From: Alicyclobacillus sacchari
GTDB lineage: Bacteria > Bacillota > Bacilli > Alicyclobacillales > Alicyclobacillaceae
DNA: 64,000 bases
Assembly (NCBI RefSeq): GCF_004366795.1
Contig: NZ_SORF01000002.1
Location: 1-64,000 of the forward strand
Direction of reading: 5' to 3'
The stretch's first letter is position 1; each line of letters begins with the position of its first letter. Positions 57,401 to 64,000 of this stretch are shown here, in pieces. Both the position numbers and the translations under genes were made by a program. The notes under the pieces are model-generated. The model saw nothing but the letters and a program-made list of their open reading frames with translations. It was not told where the DNA came from and made no database searches.

Positions 57401-58824
57401 TCGATCTCAATTTCTCGGGCGAGTATCAGCCGCGAGCGCATCGGTATACGGAAGAGTTGTTCGGCAAGGATCACGTGTTTCGCGCGGGTACCATTTCGGT
57501 GGTGGCGGAGAAAACCGCATATGGATATGTCCGCAAATACGCCGAGGAAAAGGGACTTGTCCTGCGCAATGCCGAGATCGAACGGCTGGTGCAGGGGTGT
57601 ACGGGTGTCAAGCGTACGACCGGTCAGCATCCTGGCGGCCAGGTGGTCGTTCCCAATTACGTCGAGATTTACGACTTCACGCCGATTCAGTATCCGGCGG
57701 ACGACCGTAGTGCGGAAACGTTCACGACGCATTTCGATTATCACTCGGGACTTGAAAACTGCCTGCTGAAACTGGACATTCTCGGGCATGACGACCCCAC
57801 TGTGATCCGTATGCTGCAGGATTTAACGGGCGTCGACCCGAAGACAATCCCACTGGACGATCCGGACGTACTCGCACTGTTCCGCGGCACAGAGCCCTTG
57901 GGTGTCAAGCCGGAAGAGATCAAATCTGTTACGGGGACGTACGCAATTCCAGAGTTTGGTACGCGCTTTGTTCGTCAAATGCTTGAAGATACGAGGCCGA
58001 CGACGTTTTCTGAGCTGGTGCGCATCTCTGGCCTGTCGCATGGCACGGACGTCTGGCTGAATAACGCGCAGGCGTTAATCCGAGAAGGGATCGCGACCCT
58101 TTCTGAAGTCATTTGCGCCCGCGACGACATCATGATTTATTTAATTCAGAAGGGACTCGAGCCTGCTCGGGCATTTAAAATCATGGAGGGGATCCGCAAA
58201 GGCAAGGGGGTCAAACCGGACGACGAGGTATACATGCGTGAGCATGGGGTGCCAGATTGGTATATTGAGTCTGGCAAAAAGATCAAATATATGTTCCCGA
58301 AGGCACACGCCGCGGCGTATGTGCTGATGGCTGTGCGGATTGCATGGTTTAAGGTGCATTACCCGCTCGCCTTCTACGCGACCTATTTTACCGTCCGCGC
58401 AGATGACTTCGACATTGCGCTCATGACCAAAGGACGGGACGCCATTTTGGCGAAGATCGACGAGATCGAGAACAAGGGCAATGCGGCCCTGCCCAAGGAG
58501 AAGAGTTTCGTGACGGTCTTGGAAGTGGCGTTGGAGATGGTTGCGCGTGGCTACCGGTTCCTTCCGGTCCACTTGTACCATTCGGATGCAACGCGCTTTT
58601 TGATCGACGAACGCGAGCAAGCGCTCATTCCGCCGTTCGTTGCCATTTCCGGAGTGGGCGAGACTGCTGCCCGAAACTTGTACGAAGCGGCTCAGCAAGG
58701 TGAGTTTCTCTCGCTCGAAGATTTGCAGACTCGCGCCCGCGCCTCGAAGACGGTTATTGACCTGCTTACGGAACTCGGATGTCTCGAAGGTTTGCCCGAA
58801 ACCAATCAACTTTCGTTGTTTTAG
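54475..58824 (+). CDS. polC: DNA polymerase III PolC-type
   Basis: This 1449-residue replicative polymerase is the form found in low-GC Gram-positives. An N-terminal domain (about 1-230) ends in a charged coiled coil. An OB domain (about 245-345), a PHP domain from about residue 348 (RIELHAHTVMS), and an inserted DEDDh proofreading exonuclease (from about 437, FDTETTGL) follow. The zinc motif lies at about 921 (CPNC and CPHC), and the palm acidic residues at about 975 (PDIDLNFSGEYQ). ATG 54475 lies nine bases after GGAGGG and is preferred to the first start at 54445. Confidence 0.97.
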   Translation: MSAVLDHLPSERALGRVNRVLVDVAGRRVRIEVANPLRSSSLGGDDESRLASELSQYYLDLCDLREICREHFGESCTCQWRTDAVEHSLSVSELAMLTKILCDGYSRVEPIAGKLLAQAQVLPQIQNGHGYVQLCFAAQPVVDKLNQKGVSDWLARESQEAFGLSLSFALHVSREREEELEKLRSRLQAEEEERVQQLLAEEETRIRAKEADERPTHKAGRDTGVDSVEPLVVGQIYAEPEPIAIREIVDEMRRASIVGRVFRHERRTLASGRTLIQFNITDFTDSISAKMFVQHERDLAALETFGDGVWVRLQGQVQFDTYAKEIVFMAQAMRPEPAPVRRDEAEEKRIELHAHTVMSAQDGVASAADLVRRAAQWGHPAIAITDHGGVQSFPEAYGAAKKQGIRLLLGVEAYVVDDGGLVVYREREQPFTDETTFVIFDTETTGLNAREDTLIEIAAVKVQGGEIVDTYASLIDPERPISPKITELTGISNDMVKGQPKLEDVLPAFREFVQGAILVAHNAEFDVGFLNQCADRLGMPAWEEPVIDTLALARALYPGEKNYKLKTLTQKFAVELVNHHRALADSEATAKVFLHMLKDCKERGLVDVSHLNQLRGQVDIARVRPFHATILVRNRDGLRNLYRLVSMANTEYLHRVPRLPKSVLAQFREGLLIGTACRQGELIESFIRGKSIDEIEAVCEFYDYLEIQPPSHYEPLIRDELLPSFEHVREILRQIVDMGKRLNKPVVATGDVHFLDEHDHVYREIFLQSQKLDTKQPPLYFRTTEEMLAEFSFLGDDARSVVIHHPQDVAQLCEDVKPIPDDLHTPVIEGAEEEIRSLSYRKATEIYGTPLPDIVEKRLEKELHSIISNGFSVIYLIAHKLVTKSLSDGYLVGSRGSVGSSLVATMTDITEVNPLPPHYVCPNCKYSEFFLQGEYGSGFDLPEKACPHCGTSLRKDGQDIPFETFLGFDGDKVPDIDLNFSGEYQPRAHRYTEELFGKDHVFRAGTISVVAEKTAYGYVRKYAEEKGLVLRNAEIERLVQGCTGVKRTTGQHPGGQVVVPNYVEIYDFTPIQYPADDRSAETFTTHFDYHSGLENCLLKLDILGHDDPTVIRMLQDLTGVDPKTIPLDDPDVLALFRGTEPLGVKPEEIKSVTGTYAIPEFGTRFVRQMLEDTRPTTFSELVRISGLSHGTDVWLNNAQALIREGIATLSEVICARDDIMIYLIQKGLEPARAFKIMEGIRKGKGVKPDDEVYMREHGVPDWYIESGKKIKYMFPKAHAAAYVLMAVRIAWFKVHYPLAFYATYFTVRADDFDIALMTKGRDAILAKIDEIENKGNAALPKEKSFVTVLEVALEMVARGYRFLPVHLYHSDATRFLIDEREQALIPPFVAISGVGETAARNLYEAAQQGEFLSLEDLQTRARASKTVIDLLTELGCLEGLPETNQLSLF

Positions 58825-58835
58825 GAGGCGCATGT

Positions 58836-59228
58836 ATGGCGATTCGGAAGCTGGAACACACGGGTGTCATGGTCAACAATTTGGAGGAATCCATCGACTT
58901 CTACACGCGTATTCTCGGAATGGAGCTGAACGGGATCCTCGAACACAATCAGCCTGGTATGCGTTTGGCATTCCTGGCGTTTTCTGGACAAACAGCCGAA
59001 TTAGAATTGATCGAAGGCTATCCCTCGGCTGTGGCGAGTGAAGGTCAGGTGCACCATTTGGCGTTCACGGTGGATGATATTGAGGCGGAGGCCGAGCGCT
59101 TGCGTGCGCTTGGCGTCACGTTTACCGATCCGGAAATCACCACGTTGCGCAATCAGGCCCGATATATTTTCTTCACGGGTCCAAACGGCGAACAGTTAGA
59201 GCTTTTTCAGCCGACTACACAGGCTTAA
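58836..59228 (+). CDS. VOC superfamily metalloprotein (glyoxalase / methylmalonyl-CoA epimerase-like)
   Basis: This 130-residue protein has the paired beta-alpha-beta units of the vicinal oxygen chelate fold. KLEHTGVMVNNLEESIDFYT and HHLAFTVDDIEAEAERLRAL hold metal-binding His, and ELELIEGY and EQLELFQP hold Glu ligands. It resembles lactoylglutathione lyase and methylmalonyl-CoA epimerase types; substrate cannot be set. ATG 58836 follows AGGAGGCG, 11 bases after polC; an ATG at 58832 is out of frame. Confidence 0.85.
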   Translation: MAIRKLEHTGVMVNNLEESIDFYTRILGMELNGILEHNQPGMRLAFLAFSGQTAELELIEGYPSAVASEGQVHHLAFTVDDIEAEAERLRALGVTFTDPEITTLRNQARYIFFTGPNGEQLELFQPTTQA

Positions 59229-59260
59229 TCCGCCTCCTGCAGGCGGACGGGAGGTTCAAG

Positions 59261-60172
59261 ATGCGACTTTATTACCTCGGCCCTGAGGGGACGCATAGCC
59301 ATGAAGCATCCGCACTTGCGGCGAAACAGTTGCTGCCCCAACCTGTGGAGCTACTTCCGCTGCCCACATTTACGGATGTGCTAGCTGCTTGCTTTGCATC
59401 GCCGCCTGGGGAAGCATTTGCGTGTGTGCCGATTGAAAACAGCATTCAAGGATCGGTGTGGCAGGTGTGGGATGAGGTGATGCGCGCGTGCAGCGCAGAG
59501 CCATCGCCGTCGCCTTCCGTTTGGGGGATCCTGGCCGCGGTTACGCAGCCAATCCATCAATTTGCCGTCTTTCGACAAGGGGCCGATCCGCACCAGGTTA
59601 CAACCGTTCTCTCGCATCCACAGGCATTGGCTCAGTGTGCGCACACGCTGAAGGAGCGGTACCCAAACGCCTTGCCGACAACCGTATCGAGCACAGCGGA
59701 AGCGGTGAGACAAGTTGCCGCACAGACGTCCAAGTCAATGATAGCCATCGGTAGCCGTCGTGCGGCCGAAGTGTATGGTCTCGCATATGATCCTGTGCCC
59801 CTTGAGGATCACCAGGGAAATGTCACTCGATTTGCCGTGATTGGCCCGCGGGAAGCGCGGTTGTCACAACCTGCCGATCTCGTTTTCACAGATGAGACTG
59901 CGTCCCTGTGCCTGCGCGGGGTGCCGCACCGACCTGGGGGGCTGGTGAGTGCCCTGCAGTCGTTTGCGGGTGCTAACTTGAATCTCACCCGCCTCGAATC
60001 GCGGCCAGTAGGCGACAAGCTTGGTCACTACGTGTATTATTTGGATGTCTCGGTAGCGGGATTACAAGATGAGGGTTGGTCATCTTTACAGAGCGTCGTG
60101 CAGGATCTGGCGACGCATGGGACAGAGGTCATTTCCTTGGGTGTTTATCCGGTGTTTCGAAATCCAGGATAA
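59261..60172 (+). CDS. pheA: Prephenate dehydratase
   Basis: This 303-residue enzyme converts prephenate to phenylpyruvate for phenylalanine synthesis. YYLGPEGTHSHEAS starts the PDT domain, VPIENSIQGSV is conserved, and NVTRFAVIG holds the catalytic Thr. The ACT domain (about 210-300) carries GGLVSALQSF and NLTRLESRP, the Phe-binding feedback site. ATG 59261 follows GGGAGGTTC. It is convergent with the transporter gene, with a shared terminator. Confidence 0.95.
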   Translation: MRLYYLGPEGTHSHEASALAAKQLLPQPVELLPLPTFTDVLAACFASPPGEAFACVPIENSIQGSVWQVWDEVMRACSAEPSPSPSVWGILAAVTQPIHQFAVFRQGADPHQVTTVLSHPQALAQCAHTLKERYPNALPTTVSSTAEAVRQVAAQTSKSMIAIGSRRAAEVYGLAYDPVPLEDHQGNVTRFAVIGPREARLSQPADLVFTDETASLCLRGVPHRPGGLVSALQSFAGANLNLTRLESRPVGDKLGHYVYYLDVSVAGLQDEGWSSLQSVVQDLATHGTEVISLGVYPVFRNPG

Positions 60173-60174
60173 TC

Positions 60175-60221
60175 GCGTTGAAAAACAGGGCGTCCACTGT
60201 GGGCGCCCTGTTTTTCAACGC
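60175..60221. terminator. Bidirectional terminator between pheA and the MFS gene
   Basis: An 18-base arm (60175-60192, starting GCGTTGAAAAACAG) is perfectly complementary to 60204-60221 around an 11-base loop. The A run on one side and T run on the other serve both convergent genes. It overlaps the last codons of the minus-strand transporter gene. Confidence 0.93.
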
Positions 60222-61411
60222 AGTAAAATACTTGGCATGCGCACCGCCCGCAGATTCCACGCGACCGTGGCGAGGGGAGCCAAACACAGGACGGAAATGC
60301 ACACGAAGTACGCCGGACTGCCCGCCGCCAGTCCGAAGATGGAGACGTATAAAAATAATCCGATGCGGGCCGCAGAATAGAGCGATTCGCGGACAATGAA
60401 GCCGGTTGCGACATTGTCGAACAGTTGACCCACTGCATCGAATTGTTGCGCGTTTACCTGGCTGAAAAAGAGAGGATTGGCTAGGCTCACGACGACGTTA
60501 AAGGCGATCAGCAGGTGCGATCCATGCACGAATAGCAACGCGCTGCCAACCGTTGCCGCAACGCCGCCCAGCCAAGCGAAATTTTGGCGAACCGCATCCG
60601 ATTTGGCGCGAATTCCATAGCCGATAACCAAATTGACGATCAAAGAAAGCAGTGCGTACAAGGTATTCAACCAACCGGCTCCCAAGATCCCGCTGCCGTA
60701 GGAGTAGGTGAGTACGCCAGCCGCGAAGTTGACGAAATACGTGTACAGGCTGCACGTGAGTACGGCAATGGCAAATGTTCCAAGACCGAAACCCAACAGT
60801 CGCCGGCGGGATGGGACTCTTGCGGCATGGACCTCAGTCGAGCGCGTAAAGGATAGGCGCGGGAACGGCCATGCCAGACCGAAGATGGCCGCAAACATCG
60901 CCATGACCACGGTGAACATCGCCGTATACCCAAAGGCGTGAATGACCGTCGCGGAAAGCGTCGGCATGGCTGCTGCGATACAACTGGTCGCCAAGTTGAA
61001 GCGGGCCATCGTCTGACCGCGCTGACCAGCATTGGAGAATTGAAACAAGAGCAAATTGTAGCCCATATAATAGAAACCGGAGGCAATTCCCATCATCGCC
61101 GCGACGACAAGATCGAGCAGCAAGATGCCGTGCGGTATTGCCATAAGCAGCGCGATCGCGCCGATGCCCCAGAGCGCCCCAAGCATGATGTTGCGCTTGG
61201 TGGATGATTTACTGATACGCCCCCCGACGACAAATGCCCCTATCCAAAATACATACATGACTACGTTGTATAACGCCGTTGCGCGCAGTGAAGAAAAGCC
61301 CTGGTAAATGTAAATGTTAATAAACAGGTTCGAAAATTGTGAGCAAAGATAGAACAGCATGTTGCAAATTGACAGGCGAATGATGGGCTTCAAGGACGTC
61401 GACGCTCCCAT
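60215..61411 (-). CDS. Major facilitator superfamily transporter
   Basis: This 398-residue protein has about 12 hydrophobic segments in two halves with a basic middle loop (around residues 185-205, ending RVPSRRRLLG), the layout of MFS carriers. The first loop has GGRISKSSTKR, resembling the GxxxDxxGRR motif. I recognise no substrate-specific features. The ATG at 61411 lies 11 bases downstream of the hairpin that follows typA on this strand, and no clear ribosome site is seen. Confidence 0.8.
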   Translation of the reverse strand: MGASTSLKPIIRLSICNMLFYLCSQFSNLFINIYIYQGFSSLRATALYNVVMYVFWIGAFVVGGRISKSSTKRNIMLGALWGIGAIALLMAIPHGILLLDLVVAAMMGIASGFYYMGYNLLLFQFSNAGQRGQTMARFNLATSCIAAAMPTLSATVIHAFGYTAMFTVVMAMFAAIFGLAWPFPRLSFTRSTEVHAARVPSRRRLLGFGLGTFAIAVLTCSLYTYFVNFAAGVLTYSYGSGILGAGWLNTLYALLSLIVNLVIGYGIRAKSDAVRQNFAWLGGVAATVGSALLFVHGSHLLIAFNVVVSLANPLFFSQVNAQQFDAVGQLFDNVATGFIVRESLYSAARIGLFLYVSIFGLAAGSPAYFVCISVLCLAPLATVAWNLRAVRMPSILLR

Positions 61412-61422
61412 CGAAAAGTCGG

Positions 61423-61448
61423 CGGCGGGAGAACTCTCCCGCCGTTTT
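61423..61448. terminator. Hairpin between typA and the MFS gene
   Basis: CGGCGGGAG (61423-61431) pairs perfectly with CTCCCGCCG (61436-61444) around AACT. On the minus strand, where typA ends, the T run is short and follows CCGA, so termination may be partial and let the transporter be read from typA. Confidence 0.6.
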
Positions 61449-61459
61449 CATGCATTTGA

Positions 61460-63295
61460 TCATGCTTCTTGGCGTGTGCGGCGCTGCGCCTTTTCACGCT
61501 CACTCTTGTTCAAGATTTGCTTACGCAATCGGATTGCCTGCGGCGTGACCTCGCACAACTCGTCGTCCTCGATGTAGGTGATGGACTCTTCCAAAGACAT
61601 GGTACGGGCGGCTTTCAGACGGACCGTCTCGTCTTTGGTCGCCGAACGGATGTTAGTTTGGTGCTTTGCTTTGGTCACGTTGACGGTCAGATCGTTTTCG
61701 CGCGTGTGTTCGCCGACAATCATGCCTTCGTACACGGGCGTTCCAGGCGTGATAAACATGACGCCGCGGTCTTCCAGGTTACCCAGCGCGTATGCGGTCG
61801 CTTCTCCTGTGTCCATGGAGACCAGCACACCTTGCCTGCGCGTCGTGATCGAACCGCGCCAAGGGCCGTATTCGTGGAAACGGTGGTGCATGGTTCCATA
61901 ACCCTTGGTCATGGTGAGAAATTCGGTGCGAAAACCAATCAGTCCACGCGTCGGGACGTGAAAAACCAGGCGTGTCATATCACCTTGACCTGTCGGTTCC
62001 AGGCTGACCATTTCGCCTTTGCGAAGGCCAAGCGACTCAATAACCGACCCAACGGCATCCGATGGTACATCTGCGACAAATTCTTCGATAGGCTCCATCT
62101 TCTGGCCGTCGATTTCTTTGACGATGACATGCGGTTTCGAGACAGCCAGTTCATAGCCTTCGCGGCGCATGGTTTCAATCAGAATCGACAGGTGCAGTTC
62201 GCCGCGGCTCGCTACGAGAAACACGTCGGCGTCATCCGTTTCCTGGACGCGCAGGCTGACGTCGGACTCAAGTTCTTGGAACAGTCGCTCGCGCAGCTTG
62301 CGCGAGGTGACGTGTGTACCTTCACGGCCTGCAAATGGGCTGTCATTTACGCGAAACGTCATCTCCAAGGTCGGTTCGTCGATCCGCAAGAGCGGCAACG
62401 GATCAGGATTCGCAGGATCGGCGACAGTCTCTCCAACCATAATCTCGGGAATGCCGGCAACCGCTACGATGTCGCCCGCAAAGGCTTCGTTCACTTCGAT
62501 CCGGCGCAAGCCTTGATGGGCAAACAACTTTTGGATGCGCTTTTGGACCATGGTGCCATCGCGCTGGATGAGAGCCACGGTTTCGCCTTGCCGCAGGACG
62601 CCGCGCGCGATCCGGCCAATGCCAATTCGGCCCAGATACTCGTTATAGTCGAGCATGGTCACCTGCCATTGCAAGGGTCCTGCGACGTCGACCGCAGGGG
62701 CAGGAATGTGTTCGATGATGGCTTGGAATAAAGGTTCCATCGTGGTTCCTGGTACACCGGGATCGTCCGTTGCCGTACCCAGGATGGCGGACGTATAGAC
62801 GACGGGAAACTCAAGCTGATCTTCGTTGGCGCCGAGATCGATGAACAGATCTAGAACTTCATCGATGACCTCGGCCGGGCGGGCGTTCGGGCGATCCATC
62901 TTGTTGACCACGACTACTGGCACAAGCCCGGCAGAAAGAGCCTTTTCCAATACGAATCGCGTTTGTGGCATCACGCCTTCAAACGCATCGACGACAAGCA
63001 ACACGCCGTCAACCATTTTTACAATACGCTCGACTTCTCCGCTAAAGTCTGCGTGGCCAGGCGTATCGACGAGGTTGATGCGGTAATCTTTATAAGGTAT
63101 GGATGTGGTTTTGGCGAGAATCGTAATGCCGCGTTCGCGTTCGAGGTCGTTGGAGTCGAGCGCCCGCTCGTGAATCTGCTCATTATCGCGGAAGAGTCCT
63201 GACTGTTTGAGCAGTTGGTCGACTAGGCTTGTCTTGCCGTGGTCGACGTGTGCGACAATCGCTACGTTCCGCATCCGAGTAACATCGGTTTGCAT
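61460..63295 (-). CDS. typA: Translational GTPase TypA/BipA
   Basis: This 611-residue GTPase acts on the ribosome under stress and in 50S assembly. G1 is VAHVDHGKTSL, followed by RGITILAK (G2), DTPGHADFSGEVERI (G3) and VVNKMDRPNAR (G4). The EF-G-like domains and the BipA-specific C-terminal domain are intact. ATG 63295 follows AAGGAGGACACC; the longer frame to 63442 has no such site. It is divergent from rimP. Confidence 0.96.
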   Translation of the reverse strand: MQTDVTRMRNVAIVAHVDHGKTSLVDQLLKQSGLFRDNEQIHERALDSNDLERERGITILAKTTSIPYKDYRINLVDTPGHADFSGEVERIVKMVDGVLLVVDAFEGVMPQTRFVLEKALSAGLVPVVVVNKMDRPNARPAEVIDEVLDLFIDLGANEDQLEFPVVYTSAILGTATDDPGVPGTTMEPLFQAIIEHIPAPAVDVAGPLQWQVTMLDYNEYLGRIGIGRIARGVLRQGETVALIQRDGTMVQKRIQKLFAHQGLRRIEVNEAFAGDIVAVAGIPEIMVGETVADPANPDPLPLLRIDEPTLEMTFRVNDSPFAGREGTHVTSRKLRERLFQELESDVSLRVQETDDADVFLVASRGELHLSILIETMRREGYELAVSKPHVIVKEIDGQKMEPIEEFVADVPSDAVGSVIESLGLRKGEMVSLEPTGQGDMTRLVFHVPTRGLIGFRTEFLTMTKGYGTMHHRFHEYGPWRGSITTRRQGVLVSMDTGEATAYALGNLEDRGVMFITPGTPVYEGMIVGEHTRENDLTVNVTKAKHQTNIRSATKDETVRLKAARTMSLEESITYIEDDELCEVTPQAIRLRKQILNKSEREKAQRRTRQEA

Positions 63296-63327
63296 GGTGT
63301 CCTCCTTGCACTGACTTTGCGCTAAAC

Positions 63328-63356
63328 ACGATAGCACGAAGACCCCGCGATTACAA
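63328..63356 (-). promoter_or_regulatory. Candidate promoter of typA
   Basis: On the minus strand TTGTAA (63356-63351) and TATCGT (63333-63328) are 17 bases apart, with TGC in front of the -10. It lies about 33 bases upstream of typA. Confidence 0.45.
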
Positions 63357-63378
63357 CGCAGTTGACCGTTGGCGGCGT

Positions 63379-63407
63379 TTGCAGGGAGCTTCCATAGGTG
63401 GTATAAT
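63379..63407 (+). promoter_or_regulatory. Promoter of the rimP operon
   Basis: A perfect TATAAT at 63402-63407 is preceded by TGG, giving an extended -10. The -35 hexamer TTGCAG (63379-63384) lies 17 bases upstream. It overlaps the region of the divergent typA promoter. Confidence 0.7.
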
Positions 63408-63440
63408 GCATGCGTTAGGCTTCGTATACCGTGTACGGAC

Positions 63441-63466
63441 AAGAGTGGGGCTATTTCCCACTCTTT
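63441..63466 (+). promoter_or_regulatory. Leader hairpin upstream of rimP
   Basis: AAGAGTGGG (63441-63449) pairs perfectly with CCCACTCTT (63457-63465), followed by TGATTTATG. It lies about 27 bases after the predicted start of the rimP transcript, with about 77 bases left before the gene. It may be a weak terminator or attenuator of the rimP-nusA operon. Confidence 0.5.
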
Positions 63467-63542
63467 GATTTATGCTAGGCACTTTTTGGCGTACGCGTGG
63501 CGATGGCAAGATGACCGAGCCCGAGCTTGGGGAGGATGGCAC

Positions 63543-64000
63543 GTGGCGAAAGAGCGTGTGACAGACATAGTCGAGCGTTTGGTGCTGCCGATTGTGGAGA
63601 AAGAGCAAGTTGAATTGGTCGACGTGGAATTTAAAAAGGAAGGTGCCAACTGGTATCTGCGGGTGTTTATTGACAAGCCCGGCGGCGTCGATATCGACGA
63701 CTGCAGTCGGGTCAGTGAACAACTGTCGGAGCAGTTGGACATCGTCGATCCGATTCCGGAATCGTACTTTCTCGAGGTATCGTCGCCTGGCGCCGAGCGC
63801 CCCTTAAAAAAACCGGCGGACTTTGAGCGGGCAATCGGTGAACATGTTTATATTTCGCTCTACGAGCCCATCGACGGATCCAAGTCGTTCGAAGGTACGC
63901 TCCTTTCATACGACGGTGAGCAATTGGTCCTCGACGTGCGGGTGAAAACAAGAAGTCAAAAGGTCACCATCCCGTTCGCCAAGGTGGCATTGGCGCGTCT
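63543..64000 (+). CDS. rimP: Ribosome maturation factor RimP (3' end outside window)
   Basis: The visible 152 codons match RimP, which assists 30S maturation. They include VERLVLPIVEKEQVELVDVE, YLRVFIDKPGGVDIDDCSRV, LEVSSPGAERPLKK and the C-terminal beta domain starting about residue 95. GTG 63543 follows GGGGAGGATGG. Only the last few residues are missing. In Bacilli rimP heads the rimP-nusA-ylxR-rplGB-infB operon, expected just beyond the window. Confidence 0.94.
   Translation, partial: MAKERVTDIVERLVLPIVEKEQVELVDVEFKKEGANWYLRVFIDKPGGVDIDDCSRVSEQLSEQLDIVDPIPESYFLEVSSPGAERPLKKPADFERAIGEHVYISLYEPIDGSKSFEGTLLSYDGEQLVLDVRVKTRSQKVTIPFAKVALAR

Noticed and set aside
61469-62731. A 420-codon plus-strand frame opposite typA
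   Set aside because: Long only because typA lacks stops in the mirror frame; protein is His/Arg/Phe-rich with no family features, while typA is certain.

Overview
The window is a stretch of chromosome from a Gram-positive, motile, endospore-forming bacterium of class Bacilli. The evidence is a PolC-type replicase, the FliY/CheC/CheD chemotaxis set, a CitR-type regulator, SwrD/SwrB-like genes, a SleB-like cortex hydrolase, and a gene order that follows the Bacillus subtilis block rplS-rbgA-rnhB-ylqGH-sucCD-dprA-topA-trmFO-xerC-hslVU-fla/che-rpsB-tsf-pyrH-frr-uppS-cdsA-dxr-rseP-polC-rimP. Base composition is near half G+C, and GTG/TTG starts are frequent. The Alicyclobacillus group (Alicyclobacillaceae) is my best guess, from protein flavour and gene order only.

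Layout. Positions 1-184 hold an insertion-sequence end of IS21 type that cuts a citrate synthase gene after about 30 codons; the divergent citR regulator is intact (329-1228). Positions 1507-5289 hold rplS, rbgA, rnhB, a FliK-like/FlhB-like gene pair (ylqG/ylqH) and yraN. Two minus-strand genes follow (polysaccharide deacetylase, comM), then a small membrane protein, sucCD, dprA, two exported cell-wall enzymes and a minus-strand MYG1-family nuclease. Positions 14753-21058 hold topA-trmFO-xerC-hslV-hslU, closed by a strong terminator.

Positions 21253-47289 are one uninterrupted fla/che operon of 32 genes, from flgB to a SwrB-like gene, with many overlapping starts and stops. It encodes the rod, MS-ring, C-ring, export gate and ATPase, hook cap and hook, export regulators FlhF/FlhG, and the chemotaxis core (CheY, CheB, CheA, CheW, CheC, CheD). 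Compared with B. subtilis it lacks codY in front and sigD near the end, and CheB lacks its receiver domain.

Positions 47304-58824 hold the translation, nucleotide and envelope cluster rpsB-tsf-pyrH-frr-uppS-cdsA-dxr-rseP and then polC, without the usual proS. The end holds a VOC-family protein, pheA, a minus-strand MFS transporter, minus-strand typA, and the start of rimP, which runs off the window.

The best candidate for under-described biology is the ylqG/ylqH pair. It looks like a FliK C-terminal domain next to a stand-alone FlhB cytoplasmic domain, outside the flagellar operon. Other points worth checking are the receiver-less CheB, the missing sigD, a probable CTG start on the SwrB-like gene, the degenerate G4 motif in RbgA, and the IS-disrupted citrate synthase. 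No CRISPR array, rRNA, tRNA or prophage was seen.
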